51,902 bases of DNA from Clostridiales bacterium (GTDB taxonomy: Bacteria; Bacillota; Clostridia; Oscillospirales; Oscillospiraceae). Where the stretch lies: positions 1 through 51,902 of the forward strand of contig JALFRA010000024.1 in NCBI GenBank assembly GCA_022785125.1, written 5' to 3'. The position numbers were made by a program, and so were the translations under genes. Numbering within the stretch: the first letter of the stretch is position 1; the number at the start of each line of letters is the position of its first letter. The notes below the pieces were generated by a model. It did not search any database. It was not told the DNA's origin and saw only the letters and a list, made by a program, of their open reading frames with translations. This document shows, piece after piece, positions 32,496-41,026 of the stretch.

Positions 32496-32498
32496 GGA

Positions 32499-32813
32499 TC
32501 AGGCCTCCTCTCTCGGCTCGCTCAGCTTGAGCTGGGTAATGAGCCGCCGGAAGGCGGGGTTGTCAGCCACGATAGTACCGGTGATAGTAGCATCCCGCAG
32601 GTCGAAGTCCCGCAGCACCATGAAGTTCACCGCCAGGTCGTACTGGGCCCGCCGGGGCGTACCCTCTGTGGGCAGGGAGATCCCCGCCCCCTCCAGGTAT
32701 GCCACCGCTGCGTTGTACAAGGTCTCCAGGGTGAGCAGTTCCTCCTGGGTAGGCTCCTCTATGCGGCAATAGGCCAGCAGACTGGCCCGCCGCTCATCGG
32801 TCAGCACAGTCAT
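32499..32813 (-). CDS. Head-tail connector (gp6-like)
   Basis: 104 residues from ATG at 32813. SLLAYCRIEEPTQEELLTLE and LYNAAVAYLEGAGISLP, then YDLAVNFMVLRDFDLRDATI, give the helical pattern of HK97 gp6-type connectors. Overlaps the upstream decoration gene by 4 bp. Confidence 0.78.
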   Translation of the reverse strand: MTVLTDERRASLLAYCRIEEPTQEELLTLETLYNAAVAYLEGAGISLPTEGTPRRAQYDLAVNFMVLRDFDLRDATITGTIVADNPAFRRLITQLKLSEPREEA

Positions 32814-33223
32814 TTTGCCACGGTCCAGCCATTGGCGGTGGGCAGGTGCAGGCTGCGTGCTGCTACCGACACACCGCACAGGACGGCGGCGTCACCGTTG
32901 TGCTGGAACTTTAGGCCAATGTACCGAGGATTGGTGGGGTCCACCTTGTAGCTCACCACTGCCATCTGAGGCGCAGTACCAACAGCATCGGTCAGCACCA
33001 CGGCATCACCGATCTCTGTGGGGCTTCCGCCGTTTGCCTGATTGGAGCCCATCAGCGTGACAGTCAAGATCTTACCCTTGCCCAAGGCGGCGGTGGATAC
33101 CAGGAAAGCGATCTCACCCGCGCCGGAGGCGTCCACAAAGGAGGTGGTCTTGTCGGTGGAGGCGTCCACGGACTGGGGGGCAAAGACGTTGGCGCAGATC
33201 AGCTCTTCAAAAATACGCTTCAT
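32810..33223 (-). CDS. Phage head decoration-like protein
   Basis: 137 residues: MKRIFEELICANVFAPQSVD, FLVSTAALGKGKILTVTLMG, YIGLKFQHNGDAAVLCGVSV. Beta-rich, directly after the capsid gene. Likely a head decoration or structural protein; no specific family recognised. Confidence 0.65.
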   Translation of the reverse strand: MKRIFEELICANVFAPQSVDASTDKTTSFVDASGAGEIAFLVSTAALGKGKILTVTLMGSNQANGGSPTEIGDAVVLTDAVGTAPQMAVVSYKVDPTNPRYIGLKFQHNGDAAVLCGVSVAARSLHLPTANGWTVAK

Positions 33224-33235
33224 AGTGGCTCCTCC

Positions 33236-34528
33236 TCACTTCCGGTCCGCCAGCGCCACAAAGGGGCTGCGGAGCTTGGTGCTGTTCTTGATCTTCAGGG
33301 GATTGTTTACCTTGGGGGCGCCGTTACAGCGGTACACCATGCGGAAGCAGTTCTGATCGGTCAGGAACTCCACATGGATGGACCAGTCCTGCTTGGCGGC
33401 GCCCTTGGTCAGCAGGATATACTGGAAGGGATCCACCAGCATGATGTCGCCCTTGGTGCCCAGAGCGGAGCAGCTGTCCTCAAACAGGACAGGCTTGTTC
33501 AGCACCCGCTGGGTATCAAAGCCGCCCAGGCCGCCCTCGGGGTTCCACAGGAACTTGGACTCGTCGCCGCTCTTGATGGCCAGCAGAGGCAGCTGCTCCT
33601 CCACGTCGGGGTGCATCAGCCACACCAGGCGGTTGCGGTTCTTGGGCATGGCGCTGGCCTGCATCTTTACGGCGTTGTTGCCCACAAAGGTGCCGTTGGG
33701 CTGAGACTGCTCCTTGGCCACGGTGATGAGGGCCTTGGAGTTGATGATGCCCAGAGGCTTGCCCACGCCGTCGCCGGCAATCACCGCATCGGTCAGCAGC
33801 CGGTCAGCCGCCAGGGAGAAGCCGGTAGAGGCAAAGCCGGTCATAAAGGCCGCGTCCTGCAGCATTTCATCGGTGCAGTAGAGGAAGCCCATCATCTTCT
33901 CCAGATCCATCTTCATCTCCCGGAACTGAGGCTTGCTGGCGGCCACGGTGGATCCCTCAGTGGCCCAGTACATCTGCACGCCGCCGAACACCGACTTGCT
34001 CACGTCGGTCTCATCGGCGCTGATCCACCGCATGGAGTTGGCCGCGCTGGAGCAGGTGTAACGGTCCAGGCGATTGAGCAGGGGGCTCATCTGCACCGCG
34101 CTCTCCAGGATCGCGCCGGCAAAATCGGTCTGGATGGCAAAGCCGCCGTCGGCGCCGATGCCCTCATTGGCGCCAAGCACCGCGTTGTTCACCTGATGCA
34201 ACCGCTTGTCCTCCACGTGGTTCTTCCGGAAATTGTAGATGGCGGCCAGCTGCTCACCGATGGAAGCAAAGGGCTTGTCCTCGCCTCCCTTACCCTCCTT
34301 GGGGGCCTTGCCTTTGTCGTGCAGGATACCGTCATAGACGGGATCGGCATTCTCCTGGCTCTGCTTGGCCAGGCTCTCCAGGCTCTTGATCTGGTTGTTG
34401 ATGCCCTCCATTTGCTCGGTGATCTTGTCCACCTCGTCATAGTTGCCCTCATCAGCGAAGGCCTGGGCCTTGGCCAGTAGCTGGCTCTTCTGGGCCCGCA
34501 GGTCAGTGATCTTCTCCATAAAGTCCAT
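33236..34528 (-). CDS. Major capsid protein (HK97 fold)
   Basis: 430 residues from ATG at 34528 after GAAAGGAG. Residues 1-100 are a coiled-coil delta domain (FADEGNYDEVDKITEQMEGI), removed by the protease. The HK97 body starts near GANEGIGADGGFAIQTDFAG, with TCSSAANSMRWISADETDVS, VWLMHPDVEEQLPL and SIHVEFLTDQNCFRMVYRCN. Next to protease and portal. Confidence 0.93.
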   Translation of the reverse strand: MDFMEKITDLRAQKSQLLAKAQAFADEGNYDEVDKITEQMEGINNQIKSLESLAKQSQENADPVYDGILHDKGKAPKEGKGGEDKPFASIGEQLAAIYNFRKNHVEDKRLHQVNNAVLGANEGIGADGGFAIQTDFAGAILESAVQMSPLLNRLDRYTCSSAANSMRWISADETDVSKSVFGGVQMYWATEGSTVAASKPQFREMKMDLEKMMGFLYCTDEMLQDAAFMTGFASTGFSLAADRLLTDAVIAGDGVGKPLGIINSKALITVAKEQSQPNGTFVGNNAVKMQASAMPKNRNRLVWLMHPDVEEQLPLLAIKSGDESKFLWNPEGGLGGFDTQRVLNKPVLFEDSCSALGTKGDIMLVDPFQYILLTKGAAKQDWSIHVEFLTDQNCFRMVYRCNGAPKVNNPLKIKNSTKLRSPFVALADRK

Positions 34529-34546
34529 AGTCTTGGCTCCTTTCAT

Positions 34547-35251
34547 TTAAAAATTTGCAAGCGCTCTCAGCCTTGCCAGAGCGCGTTTTGCCTTTTCCTT
34601 TGCCTCGGTATCACGCCGCACCTCGTCCATGTGGTCCTGATACCGCTGCCTCATGGCGGCCGTCAGCCGGATTCGCCCGCCCACCGCCGCCACGAAGGCC
34701 GCCGGGTCCTCCTCCACGCCGGGCAGGCCCACGATCTCATCAATCAGTCCGTAGTCCAGCGCCTGGCTGGGGCTGATCCAGATATTTTTCTCCATCAGCG
34801 CGATCAGCTCCTCCCGGCTTTTGGCGCTGCTGTGGGCGGTGTAGACCTCCAGCACACAGTCCCGGGCATTGCGCAGCGCCTCCGCAGACCGGCGCATATC
34901 GTGGTAATCACCCTCTGCAACGGCGCTGGGGTTGTGGTAGCAAAGCAGGGCCCCAGGCTCACTCTGGATGACCTGGCACCCGGTAGCCGCCAGGGTGGCT
35001 GCGCTGGCCCCATAGCCCTGGAACAGGGCTGTGGTCTTGCCCTGATACCGCCGCAGCATGGAGCGGATCTCAGTGCCCACCGTCATGTCCCCGCCGGGGG
35101 AGTTGATGAGCAGGGTCACCTCATCCCCGCCGGCCGCATCCAGGGCAGCCTGGATGTCCATAGGGGCCGTGATATCCCGAAAGCCCCACCAGCGCAGCAC
35201 GTCGGCGGAATCGTTGTCCCACAGCTCTCCCCTGAGTGCGATGTCAACCAT
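34547..35251 (-). CDS. ClpP-like head maturation protease
   Basis: 234 residues of the ClpP/S14-type prohead protease. LLINSPGGDMTVGTEIRSML precedes the catalytic Ser in FQGYGASAATLAATGCQV, the His is in LLCYHNPSAVAEGDYHD and the Asp in SQALDYGLIDEIVG. Cleaves the capsid delta domain and opens the capsid. Overlaps the portal gene. Confidence 0.92.
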   Translation of the reverse strand: MVDIALRGELWDNDSADVLRWWGFRDITAPMDIQAALDAAGGDEVTLLINSPGGDMTVGTEIRSMLRRYQGKTTALFQGYGASAATLAATGCQVIQSEPGALLCYHNPSAVAEGDYHDMRRSAEALRNARDCVLEVYTAHSSAKSREELIALMEKNIWISPSQALDYGLIDEIVGLPGVEEDPAAFVAAVGGRIRLTAAMRQRYQDHMDEVRRDTEAKEKAKRALARLRALANF

Positions 35252-36470
35252 CTGTTACTACCTCTCCTTTCAGCACGGACTCCAAGGAGCCCAGATTTTT
35301 TGTCACCAGGAACTGCTGACCCAGACCGCCAGGGATGGGGTTCATCTCCTCCTTGGCCCTGGCCTCGTCCGGGTTCATCATGGAATTCTGGATCATCTCC
35401 CGGTAGAAGTTGGATCTGGTGGTTGGGTCCGCCCGCAGCAGCACCTCCACCACGCCGTGGATGTACACGCCCTCCAGCCTCTGAGCCGGGGTAGGCAGCT
35501 TCCAGGTATCCTCGTCCTCCCATTGCACCACATAGGGCAGCAGCACGTCCGTCACATAGTTCAGCCGCTGCTGGGAGTTACTGTTATAGCTCTCCTTGCC
35601 GGTCTGGAGCATATGCTTTGGAACACCGGTAAACCGGGCCACCTCCTCCACGGCAAACTCCCGACTCTCAATGAACTGGCTGTCCTTCTGGTTGAGACCC
35701 ATGGGGGTAAACTTCATCCCATGATCCAGCACCGCCACCGCAAAGGCATCGTCTGTGGCATAAGATTTGAACTGATCCTTGACCTTGTTTCTGGTGTCCG
35801 GGTTTGCATCCGTATCGACCTCTACGATGCCGCTCAGCCGGGCCCCGTTCTGATAAAACTTTTTGCTGTACCGTTGCGCCATGGCGTCCACCGCGATGGC
35901 CTCCCGGGCCAGCTGTAGAAATCCACGACCGTGGATACCGTCGTAGGTCTCAAAGAACAGGAAGGACAGCTCATAGTTGGAGAATCGCTTCACCACGCCG
36001 TCCACGTTGTACTCGTACCAATACTGACCGCTGTCCGGGTCCTTGAGAATCGAGCAGCACTCGGTGGGCAGCGGCAGGCGCTGGATCACCCGGCCAGCGC
36101 TGTCCCTCCGGTTCCACACTGCGCCGAAGCCGTGCCAGAATGCGTTGGACATGACGACCTTCCGCATCATGAACGGCGACATATGGTCATTGGGCCGGGC
36201 CTTGAGCATCCTGCGCAGATATTCATCTTCATACGGGATCCTGGCGTCTCCATCTTTGCGGTACGCCCCGAAGGGAATCAGGCCGAAGGAGTTGGTCAGG
36301 ATCCGGTGGGCTGCCGCCACCGGGGACAGGCGTTCCGCATTTCCCTGACTCCCCTCCATCAGCTCCCCGCTCAAAAAGATCCGCTTAAACCACGCCTGGA
36401 CCTCATCCCAGCTGAGGGCCTGTTCCTCCATACCGGCCTTGGTACCCTGCATGGCCTGGCCTAAAATCAC
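35244..36470 (-). CDS. Phage portal protein (HK97 family)
   Basis: 408 residues from GTG at 36470, which overlaps the preceding TGA. AHRILTNSFGLIPFGAYRKD, FMMRKVVMSNAFWHGFGAVW, ARFTGVPKHMLQTGKESYNS and PDEARAKEEMNPIPGGLGQQ match HK97-type portals. It forms the DNA entry ring of the head. Confidence 0.93.
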   Translation of the reverse strand: MILGQAMQGTKAGMEEQALSWDEVQAWFKRIFLSGELMEGSQGNAERLSPVAAAHRILTNSFGLIPFGAYRKDGDARIPYEDEYLRRMLKARPNDHMSPFMMRKVVMSNAFWHGFGAVWNRRDSAGRVIQRLPLPTECCSILKDPDSGQYWYEYNVDGVVKRFSNYELSFLFFETYDGIHGRGFLQLAREAIAVDAMAQRYSKKFYQNGARLSGIVEVDTDANPDTRNKVKDQFKSYATDDAFAVAVLDHGMKFTPMGLNQKDSQFIESREFAVEEVARFTGVPKHMLQTGKESYNSNSQQRLNYVTDVLLPYVVQWEDEDTWKLPTPAQRLEGVYIHGVVEVLLRADPTTRSNFYREMIQNSMMNPDEARAKEEMNPIPGGLGQQFLVTKNLGSLESVLKGEVVTDG

Positions 36471-36664
36471 GATTTACCGCCTCCTCTCGACCTGGCGATG
36501 ATAAAGGCATAGGCCGCCAGACATACCCCGGCCGCTGCAAATCCGGCCGGCTTACCATACTGCTCATAGGCCGCCGCCGTCAGGCACACGCCTGCGGCGA
36601 TCAGAAGCAGGTCGTCCAGATAGAGACCCAGTGCCTTGCCCAGCTGTTTCAGTCGCTTTTTCAA
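36467..36664 (-). CDS. Small membrane protein upstream of portal
   Basis: 65 residues from TTG at 36664 (GCAGGAGGAG). Two hydrophobic segments (LDDLLLIAAGVCLTAAAYEQ, FAAAGVCLAAYAFIIARS) and a basic C-terminus. Placed between the terminator at 36687-36723 and the portal gene. Function unknown; small membrane proteins here are common in clostridial phages. Confidence 0.65.
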   Translation of the reverse strand: MKKRLKQLGKALGLYLDDLLLIAAGVCLTAAAYEQYGKPAGFAAAGVCLAAYAFIIARSRGGGKS

Positions 36665-36686
36665 ATCTACTCCTCCTGCAAAAAAC

Positions 36687-36723
36687 AAACTTCCGCCGTC
36701 CATATCGCAGACGGCGGAAGTTT
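36687..36723 (-). terminator. Terminator after the HNH gene
   Basis: A perfect 14-bp stem (36687-36700 with 36710-36723, 9-nt loop). On the minus strand it is followed by G and six T. It ends the inserted RHH/HNH cassette in the middle of the late operon. Confidence 0.82.
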
Positions 36724-36732
36724 TCTACGTAT

Positions 36733-37380
36733 CTACTTTGGTTTTTTACCATGTTTTGCGTGAACTGGTTCTGTAAGGGCACGTTCTACGGGCCAGCCAT
36801 AATTATAGATTCTGCGGCCTATGGTCGCACGGTGGATTCCTGTTATTTCAGCCCATTGTGATAGAGTATGGGCTTCCCCCTTAAACAAGAGCACTGTGTT
36901 ATTGCGTCTATTATTCTCCTGCACCTTCAATGTGACCCATCGACAATTTTCTGGTGAATACTCTTTTCTATTATCAATTCGGTCTATCGTCAAAAGTTCA
37001 GAATAGCCATGTCCATAAGCCCATGCTCGAAACACAGCAAAATCGTGCCATTCCAGACAGACTGCTATCCCGCGTCCTCCATAACGAGAAAAACTTGGAT
37101 TCTTAGGGTTTTCACACCTTCGGCGCATATCCACCCAAATACTGTATAGCCTTGTATTTTTCCCGCCGTGCCTAGTCGCAGCCTTTATAGCGCGTACTGG
37201 CCTTCCACATCCACAGTCCGACTCACCACTTCCTCTTAGGTTATGTCCATGCCTAATTACAATATTTCCACAATCACATCTACACAACCATCTGACATTT
37301 CCGTATGGGTCGTTCTCAGCTCTTTCAATTACCGTTAACCGCCCAAACCTCTGCCCGGTCAGGTCAATCAGTTTTCCCAT
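36733..37380 (-). CDS. HNH-type homing endonuclease-like protein
   Basis: 215 residues from ATG at 37380. The Cys-rich N-terminus WLCRCDCGNIVIRHGHNL plus SDCGCGRP, the RLYSIWVDMRRRCENPKNPS segment and the C-terminal LTIDRIDNRKEYSPENCRWV with NNRRNNT are typical of phage HNH/AP2-like homing nucleases. A helix (LSQWAEITGIHRATIGRRI) may bind DNA. GC is clearly lower than in the flanking head genes, suggesting recent insertion. Confidence 0.83.
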   Translation of the reverse strand: MGKLIDLTGQRFGRLTVIERAENDPYGNVRWLCRCDCGNIVIRHGHNLRGSGESDCGCGRPVRAIKAATRHGGKNTRLYSIWVDMRRRCENPKNPSFSRYGGRGIAVCLEWHDFAVFRAWAYGHGYSELLTIDRIDNRKEYSPENCRWVTLKVQENNRRNNTVLLFKGEAHTLSQWAEITGIHRATIGRRIYNYGWPVERALTEPVHAKHGKKPK

Positions 37381-37636
37381 CACATTCACCCCTGGACAGC
37401 ATATGTACCAGCTCGTCCTGCTCTTTCTCCATGTCACAGATTTCGTGATTGAGCACACCAAGCATCGTCTGGATGTCCAGCGCATACGACTTGATAAATT
37501 CATGGTAGGGGCCGAATACGCTTTTCTCCCGGATAAAAAAGGTGACTTTGGTGTCCACAGCATCTACCAGCACGCGCAGGGTGTTGAAGTTGGCCTGCAC
37601 GTCCTCCGCTTTCCCTTTGGCAGAATTCCTTATCAT
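37364..37636 (-). CDS. Hypothetical helical protein of the inserted cassette
   Basis: 90 residues, ATG after CAGGAGGTTTTT. VDAVDTKVTFFIREKSVFGP and SYALDIQTMLGVLNHEICDM, then KEQDELVHMLSRGE. Mainly helical; no motif. Overlaps the HNH gene by 17 bp, so both are translated together. Function unknown. Confidence 0.65.
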   Translation of the reverse strand: MIRNSAKGKAEDVQANFNTLRVLVDAVDTKVTFFIREKSVFGPYHEFIKSYALDIQTMLGVLNHEICDMEKEQDELVHMLSRGECDGKTD

Positions 37637-37648
37637 AAAAACCTCCTG

Positions 37649-37677
37649 TTGATTTCCCCCGGAGGCTGTGGCATAAT
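37649..37677 (+). promoter_or_regulatory. Plus-strand promoter for the candidate small RNA
   Basis: TTGATT (37649-37654), 17-bp spacer, CATAAT (37672-37677). It points against the surrounding late operon and ends in a terminator 80 bp later with no ORF between. Confidence 0.5.
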
Positions 37678-37683
37678 AGATTT

Positions 37684-37757
37684 GCCAAACCTTCGGGTGT
37701 GGTGCAATAGGAACAGTCCGATACTTGTCGAGGGTGCCGGGCTGTTTCTATTTTTTT
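37684..37757 (+). ncRNA. Candidate 75-nt small RNA opposite to the late operon
   Basis: Runs from the promoter above to a 15-bp stem (37706-37720 with 37738-37752, 17-nt loop) followed by TTTTT. Two G-U wobble pairs (one GG/UU, one GU) keep the stem intact only in the plus-strand RNA, which indicates its direction. A small hairpin ACC-TTCG-GGT lies at the 5' end. The 3' end is antisense to the last codons of the RHH gene. No coding frame. Confidence 0.45.
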
Positions 37758-37924
37758 AGTTTTCCGTGCTGTTCTTGGATTCCTTCACGGACTATCTCCG
37801 AACGGCTTTTCCCTTTCACTTCGCAGCACTCGTCAAGTTGTGTCAAAGTTTCTTGGTCTAACCGTACACGGAGCATATAGTCTTTTGGATTCTCAGAAGT
37901 AGGACGGCCTTTCTTTGCAACCAC
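37748..37924 (-). CDS. Ribbon-helix-helix regulator (CopG-like)
   Basis: 58 residues from GTG at 37924. The basic stretch KKGRPTSENPKDYMLRVRLD followed by LTQLDECCEVKGKSRSEIVR is an RHH/CopG fold. Two identical 12-bp palindromes lie directly upstream over its promoter, so it probably represses itself and the HNH cassette. It may also be an orphan antitoxin. Confidence 0.8.
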   Translation of the reverse strand: MVAKKGRPTSENPKDYMLRVRLDQETLTQLDECCEVKGKSRSEIVREGIQEQHGKLKK

Positions 37925-37940
37925 CTGTTCACCGCCTTTC

Positions 37941-37974
37941 TTGTTGCTACAATAAACATATATTGTTGCTACAA
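37941..37974 (-). promoter_or_regulatory. Twin RHH operators over the cassette promoter
   Basis: TTGTTGCTACAA occurs exactly at 37941-37952 and 37963-37974. Each is a TTGT-n4-ACAA palindrome and they are 22 bp apart (two helical turns). On the minus strand a TTGATT / 17 bp / TATGTT promoter overlaps both. Confidence 0.7.
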
Positions 37975-38043
37975 GAAAATCAAGAGGTTTTGAAAAAATT
38001 TCCGTTGTCTGCAATATGAACTTTTCAAGGTGCAATTTTATCC

Positions 38044-39789
38044 TCACAGAGACCATGAAGGGTCTGAGACGTGTTGGTTGATATCCGGCCCCACCGGCAT
38101 TCGGATCAATGCCGTGGCCATGGCGATGATCCAGGCCACCGTCATATCAATGCGGTTTGTGCTTCGGTTCTTCAGCGGCCGGATGTTTTCGTTGGCGTCC
38201 ACGTAGCACCGCACGCCCCCAAAGCAGAACCTGGCGCAGGTATTGTGCTCATGGAGCAGCTCATGGGCACGCATCAGCCGCTCCAGCTCCTTCATGGCCG
38301 GGGACAGTTCCTTGATGGTCTGTGGGATCTCCACCACGTTGATGCCCCTGTCCATAAGCCGCTGAGTCAGGGTGCGGCTCAGATAGGGGTCCACCCCCAG
38401 CGTGTCCAGGTTGAATGCGCCGGCGCACCAGGCCACCGTCTGCTCAATCATGGAGAAGTCCACCATATCCCCGGGGCACAGGGTGATAAACTCCGCTCTG
38501 GCCCAGTCCCGGTAGGGCACATGGTCCCGCTGCTCGGCCTCCAGCACACCCTCCTCCGGCCGCCAAGCCCAGAACAAGGTCACCCAGGTATCCAGCCCCT
38601 CCTGGGGCGGGAACAGCAGGGTCAGTGCCGTCAGGTCGGTGGTGGTGGACAGATCCAGCCCGCCGAAGCACTTTTTCCCCATCAGGTAATCCCGAACAGC
38701 CTGCCGCCGGTCTGTGACCTTCAGGCTCTGCCACTCCTCCCGGTTCCACTGGGTCTTGTCGTACAGCCCCAGAGGCAGCCAGCCCACCGATTTGGTGGCG
38801 ATCCACTGGTTGAGCCGCAGCCACCGGAAGAGCCGTTCCGCCGCCTCGCTCTGTTTGGCGGCCCTGGCCTCCCGTCGGAAGTCTCGCAGCTTCAGGTTGT
38901 GACCCAGGCCCGGGTTACAGGCATACCACACAGCCTCGTCGTAGATATCCAGCTCCGCTATCCTGTCCGGATCGTCACCGGTGAGGACAGAGACGCCATA
39001 CATGATGGGGCACCAGGCCGGGTCGTCGGCATCCAGCTCCCGCTCAGGCTCCCCCCGCCGCCAGGCCAGGATGCGCCGGCACTTCTCATGGATCTCCCAG
39101 CCGATGCTCTTCCGGTCCGGGTCGTCGCCGGCGGTGGTGAGGACGATGACCGCCTGCTGCCGCCGGGCGGCATCGGAGCCTGCGGTGAGCACGTCCCACA
39201 GCCGCCGGTTGGGCTGGGCGTGCAGCTCGTCGAAGATAATGGCGCTGAAGGAGTAGCCGTGCTTGGTCTCGGCGTCGGCGGAGTACACCTTCAGCACGCC
39301 GCCGTACCTGGTGTGGATCTCCCCCTTGGAATCCACCGCCCAGGCGATGGGGTCGTGCTCAGGCTGGCCCAGGCAGGTATGCTCCACCATGTATTTGGCA
39401 GCCTCGTACACCTGGGCGGCGTTTTCCTTGTCGGAGGAGAAAATGCCAACTTTGGGCCGCTTCTCCCCGTCCCACAGCAGATGGTACATCCCAAGACCGG
39501 CGGAAAACTCTGTCTTGCCGTTCTTCTTGGGCAGCTCGTCATAGAGGAAACGCCGGTACCGGCTCCAGCTGCCGTCCTCGTCCTGCTCCTGGACTCCGTA
39601 GAAGCTGCGGATGGCGTCCAGCTCCCAGTCCAACAGCTGGAAAGGCTCTCCCGCCCATTCGTTGGAGCCAAAGCACAGCAGGGAGAAGAAGTCCAGCACG
39701 TCCTGCACCGCCTGCTCGCTGTACCGCAGCATGGCGCCGTCGTCCGGGGCGCACACCGTCACCGGTCCCAGTTGGAGCAACTCAGGCAC
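38044..39789 (-). CDS. terL: Terminase large subunit
   Basis: 581 residues. The ATPase domain has Walker A-like YDELPKKNGKTEFSAGL, Walker B AIIFDELHAQ and coupling motif LTTAGDD. The nuclease domain has acidic residues in FGGLDLSTTTDLTAL and DTLGVDPYLS. HK97-like TerL motor packaging DNA. Overlaps the small subunit by 8 bp. Confidence 0.93.
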   Translation of the reverse strand: MPELLQLGPVTVCAPDDGAMLRYSEQAVQDVLDFFSLLCFGSNEWAGEPFQLLDWELDAIRSFYGVQEQDEDGSWSRYRRFLYDELPKKNGKTEFSAGLGMYHLLWDGEKRPKVGIFSSDKENAAQVYEAAKYMVEHTCLGQPEHDPIAWAVDSKGEIHTRYGGVLKVYSADAETKHGYSFSAIIFDELHAQPNRRLWDVLTAGSDAARRQQAVIVLTTAGDDPDRKSIGWEIHEKCRRILAWRRGEPERELDADDPAWCPIMYGVSVLTGDDPDRIAELDIYDEAVWYACNPGLGHNLKLRDFRREARAAKQSEAAERLFRWLRLNQWIATKSVGWLPLGLYDKTQWNREEWQSLKVTDRRQAVRDYLMGKKCFGGLDLSTTTDLTALTLLFPPQEGLDTWVTLFWAWRPEEGVLEAEQRDHVPYRDWARAEFITLCPGDMVDFSMIEQTVAWCAGAFNLDTLGVDPYLSRTLTQRLMDRGINVVEIPQTIKELSPAMKELERLMRAHELLHEHNTCARFCFGGVRCYVDANENIRPLKNRSTNRIDMTVAWIIAMATALIRMPVGPDINQHVSDPSWSL

Positions 39790-40267
39790 GGCGCATCCGC
39801 TCCTCCATCATCTGCTCAAAGGGGTTTTTCTCCTTCTTCTTTGCCCCCTCAGGCAGCACCAGACGGCACCGGCTTGTGATGGTCATGCCCATATCGTTGG
39901 CGCAGGCCCTGGCCTGCTTGAAGCAGGTGTTCTGGATCTTGGTCCACTTCTCCGCCAGGGCGGAGTTTTTTGCCGCCAGGGCCTCCCCTGCCATCTTGCA
40001 GACCTGGGCATACTGGGCCTGGGCCACCACATAGCGCCCCAGGGTATCCCGGTCCAGTTGAGCCGCCCCTATATCGGTAGCCAGCAGCTCTTTGGCCAGG
40101 GCCCGGAACTCCTTTCGGTGCTCTTCCGGCAGCCATTTGGGCAAGCGCATGGTTTGGGGCTTGGGCAGGTTCACCTCCTGGGCGGCCCGCTGGGCCTTCT
40201 CGCTTTTGCTCAGGTGCTTCCGGCCGTTCCCCTCCAGCACAGCCAGGCGTTGTCTCGGTCCAGGCAT
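39782..40267 (-). CDS. terS: Terminase small subunit (P27 family)
   Basis: 161 residues from ATG at 40267. PGPRQRLAVLEGNGRKHLSK, the LPKWLPEEHRKEFRALAKEL core and LGRYVVAQAQYAQVCKMAGE match P27-type small terminases. It recognises the packaging site and hands DNA to TerL. The P27 group often goes with cos-type phages that carry an HNH nuclease, as here. Confidence 0.9.
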   Translation of the reverse strand: MPGPRQRLAVLEGNGRKHLSKSEKAQRAAQEVNLPKPQTMRLPKWLPEEHRKEFRALAKELLATDIGAAQLDRDTLGRYVVAQAQYAQVCKMAGEALAAKNSALAEKWTKIQNTCFKQARACANDMGMTITSRCRLVLPEGAKKKEKNPFEQMMEERMRRA

Positions 40268-40288
40268 ACAGTCCCCCCTTTCTTCCAT

Positions 40289-41026
40289 TCATGTGGCGGG
40301 GCCAGCCCACTCCGCCACCCGGGTTCTGGCCGTCTCAAAATAACCCCGATCCAGTTCAAAGCCCACAAAGCGCCGGCCGGCATTCAGGCAGGCCATGGCT
40401 GTGGAACCACTTCCCATACAGTTGTCCAGCACTAAATCTCCTGGGTCGGTGTAGGTCCGTACCAGATACTCCAGCAACGCGACCGGTTTTTGGGTAGGGT
40501 GAAAGCGATGTTCCTTCCGGTTGGGAAAGCGGAGTACAGAGCGCGGATAGTTGGTAAAACGCTGCACACTTTCCTTGCCCATGTGGCGATAGACACCGCC
40601 CTTGCGTTCGCCACGCCGCACCACCGGGCGTTCCAACGGGATCAGCCCCTGGGGGTGATATTTGGGCAAACGCTGATAAAAGACCAACATTAACTCGTGG
40701 GAGCGCATAGGCATCCGGTTTGCATTTGCATAGCCCACGGGGGAGTTCTTTTCCCATACCAGGTCATACCGGAAGAGCTTCCGGGCGCTGTTGATGAGAT
40801 CGGTGGCAAAAGGCTGGGCCGCAAAGAGCACCAGCGCCCCCCGTGGTTTCAGCACCCGTCGGTAATGTTCCCATAGGGGCTGAAACGGGATCACTGTATC
40901 CCACGCACAGTTGGTGGTACCGTAGGGCAGGTCACACAGGACCAGATCCACACTTCCGGTTTCCACACGGCTCATACCTACCAAGCAGTCACAGTTATGC
41001 AGTCGAATCTGACGGTTGCGATTGAT
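40289..41026 (-). CDS. DNA methyltransferase (beta-class N6-A/N4-C), no standard start codon
   Basis: About 245 residues. Catalytic motif DLPYGT lies near the N-terminus (VDLVLCDLPYGTTNCAWD), and the AdoMet motif near the C-terminus (VLDNCMGSGSTAMACLNAGR, RFVGFELD), i.e. beta-class order. HRFHPTQKPVALLEYLVRTY is conserved. The ribosome binding site GGAGGAAG precedes ATC (41024-41026) at normal distance, with no ATG/GTG/TTG nearby; ATC may be used or the ATG is mutated. Probably protects phage DNA. Confidence 0.85.
   Translation of the reverse strand: MNRNRQIRLHNCDCLVGMSRVETGSVDLVLCDLPYGTTNCAWDTVIPFQPLWEHYRRVLKPRGALVLFAAQPFATDLINSARKLFRYDLVWEKNSPVGYANANRMPMRSHELMLVFYQRLPKYHPQGLIPLERPVVRRGERKGGVYRHMGKESVQRFTNYPRSVLRFPNRKEHRFHPTQKPVALLEYLVRTYTDPGDLVLDNCMGSGSTAMACLNAGRRFVGFELDRGYFETARTRVAEWAGPAT

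Noticed and set aside
33374-34480. 368-codon plus-strand frame antisense to the capsid gene
   Set aside because: Antisense shadow of the major capsid protein.
38071-39879. 602-codon plus-strand frame antisense to TerL
   Set aside because: Antisense shadow of a clearly recognised gene.
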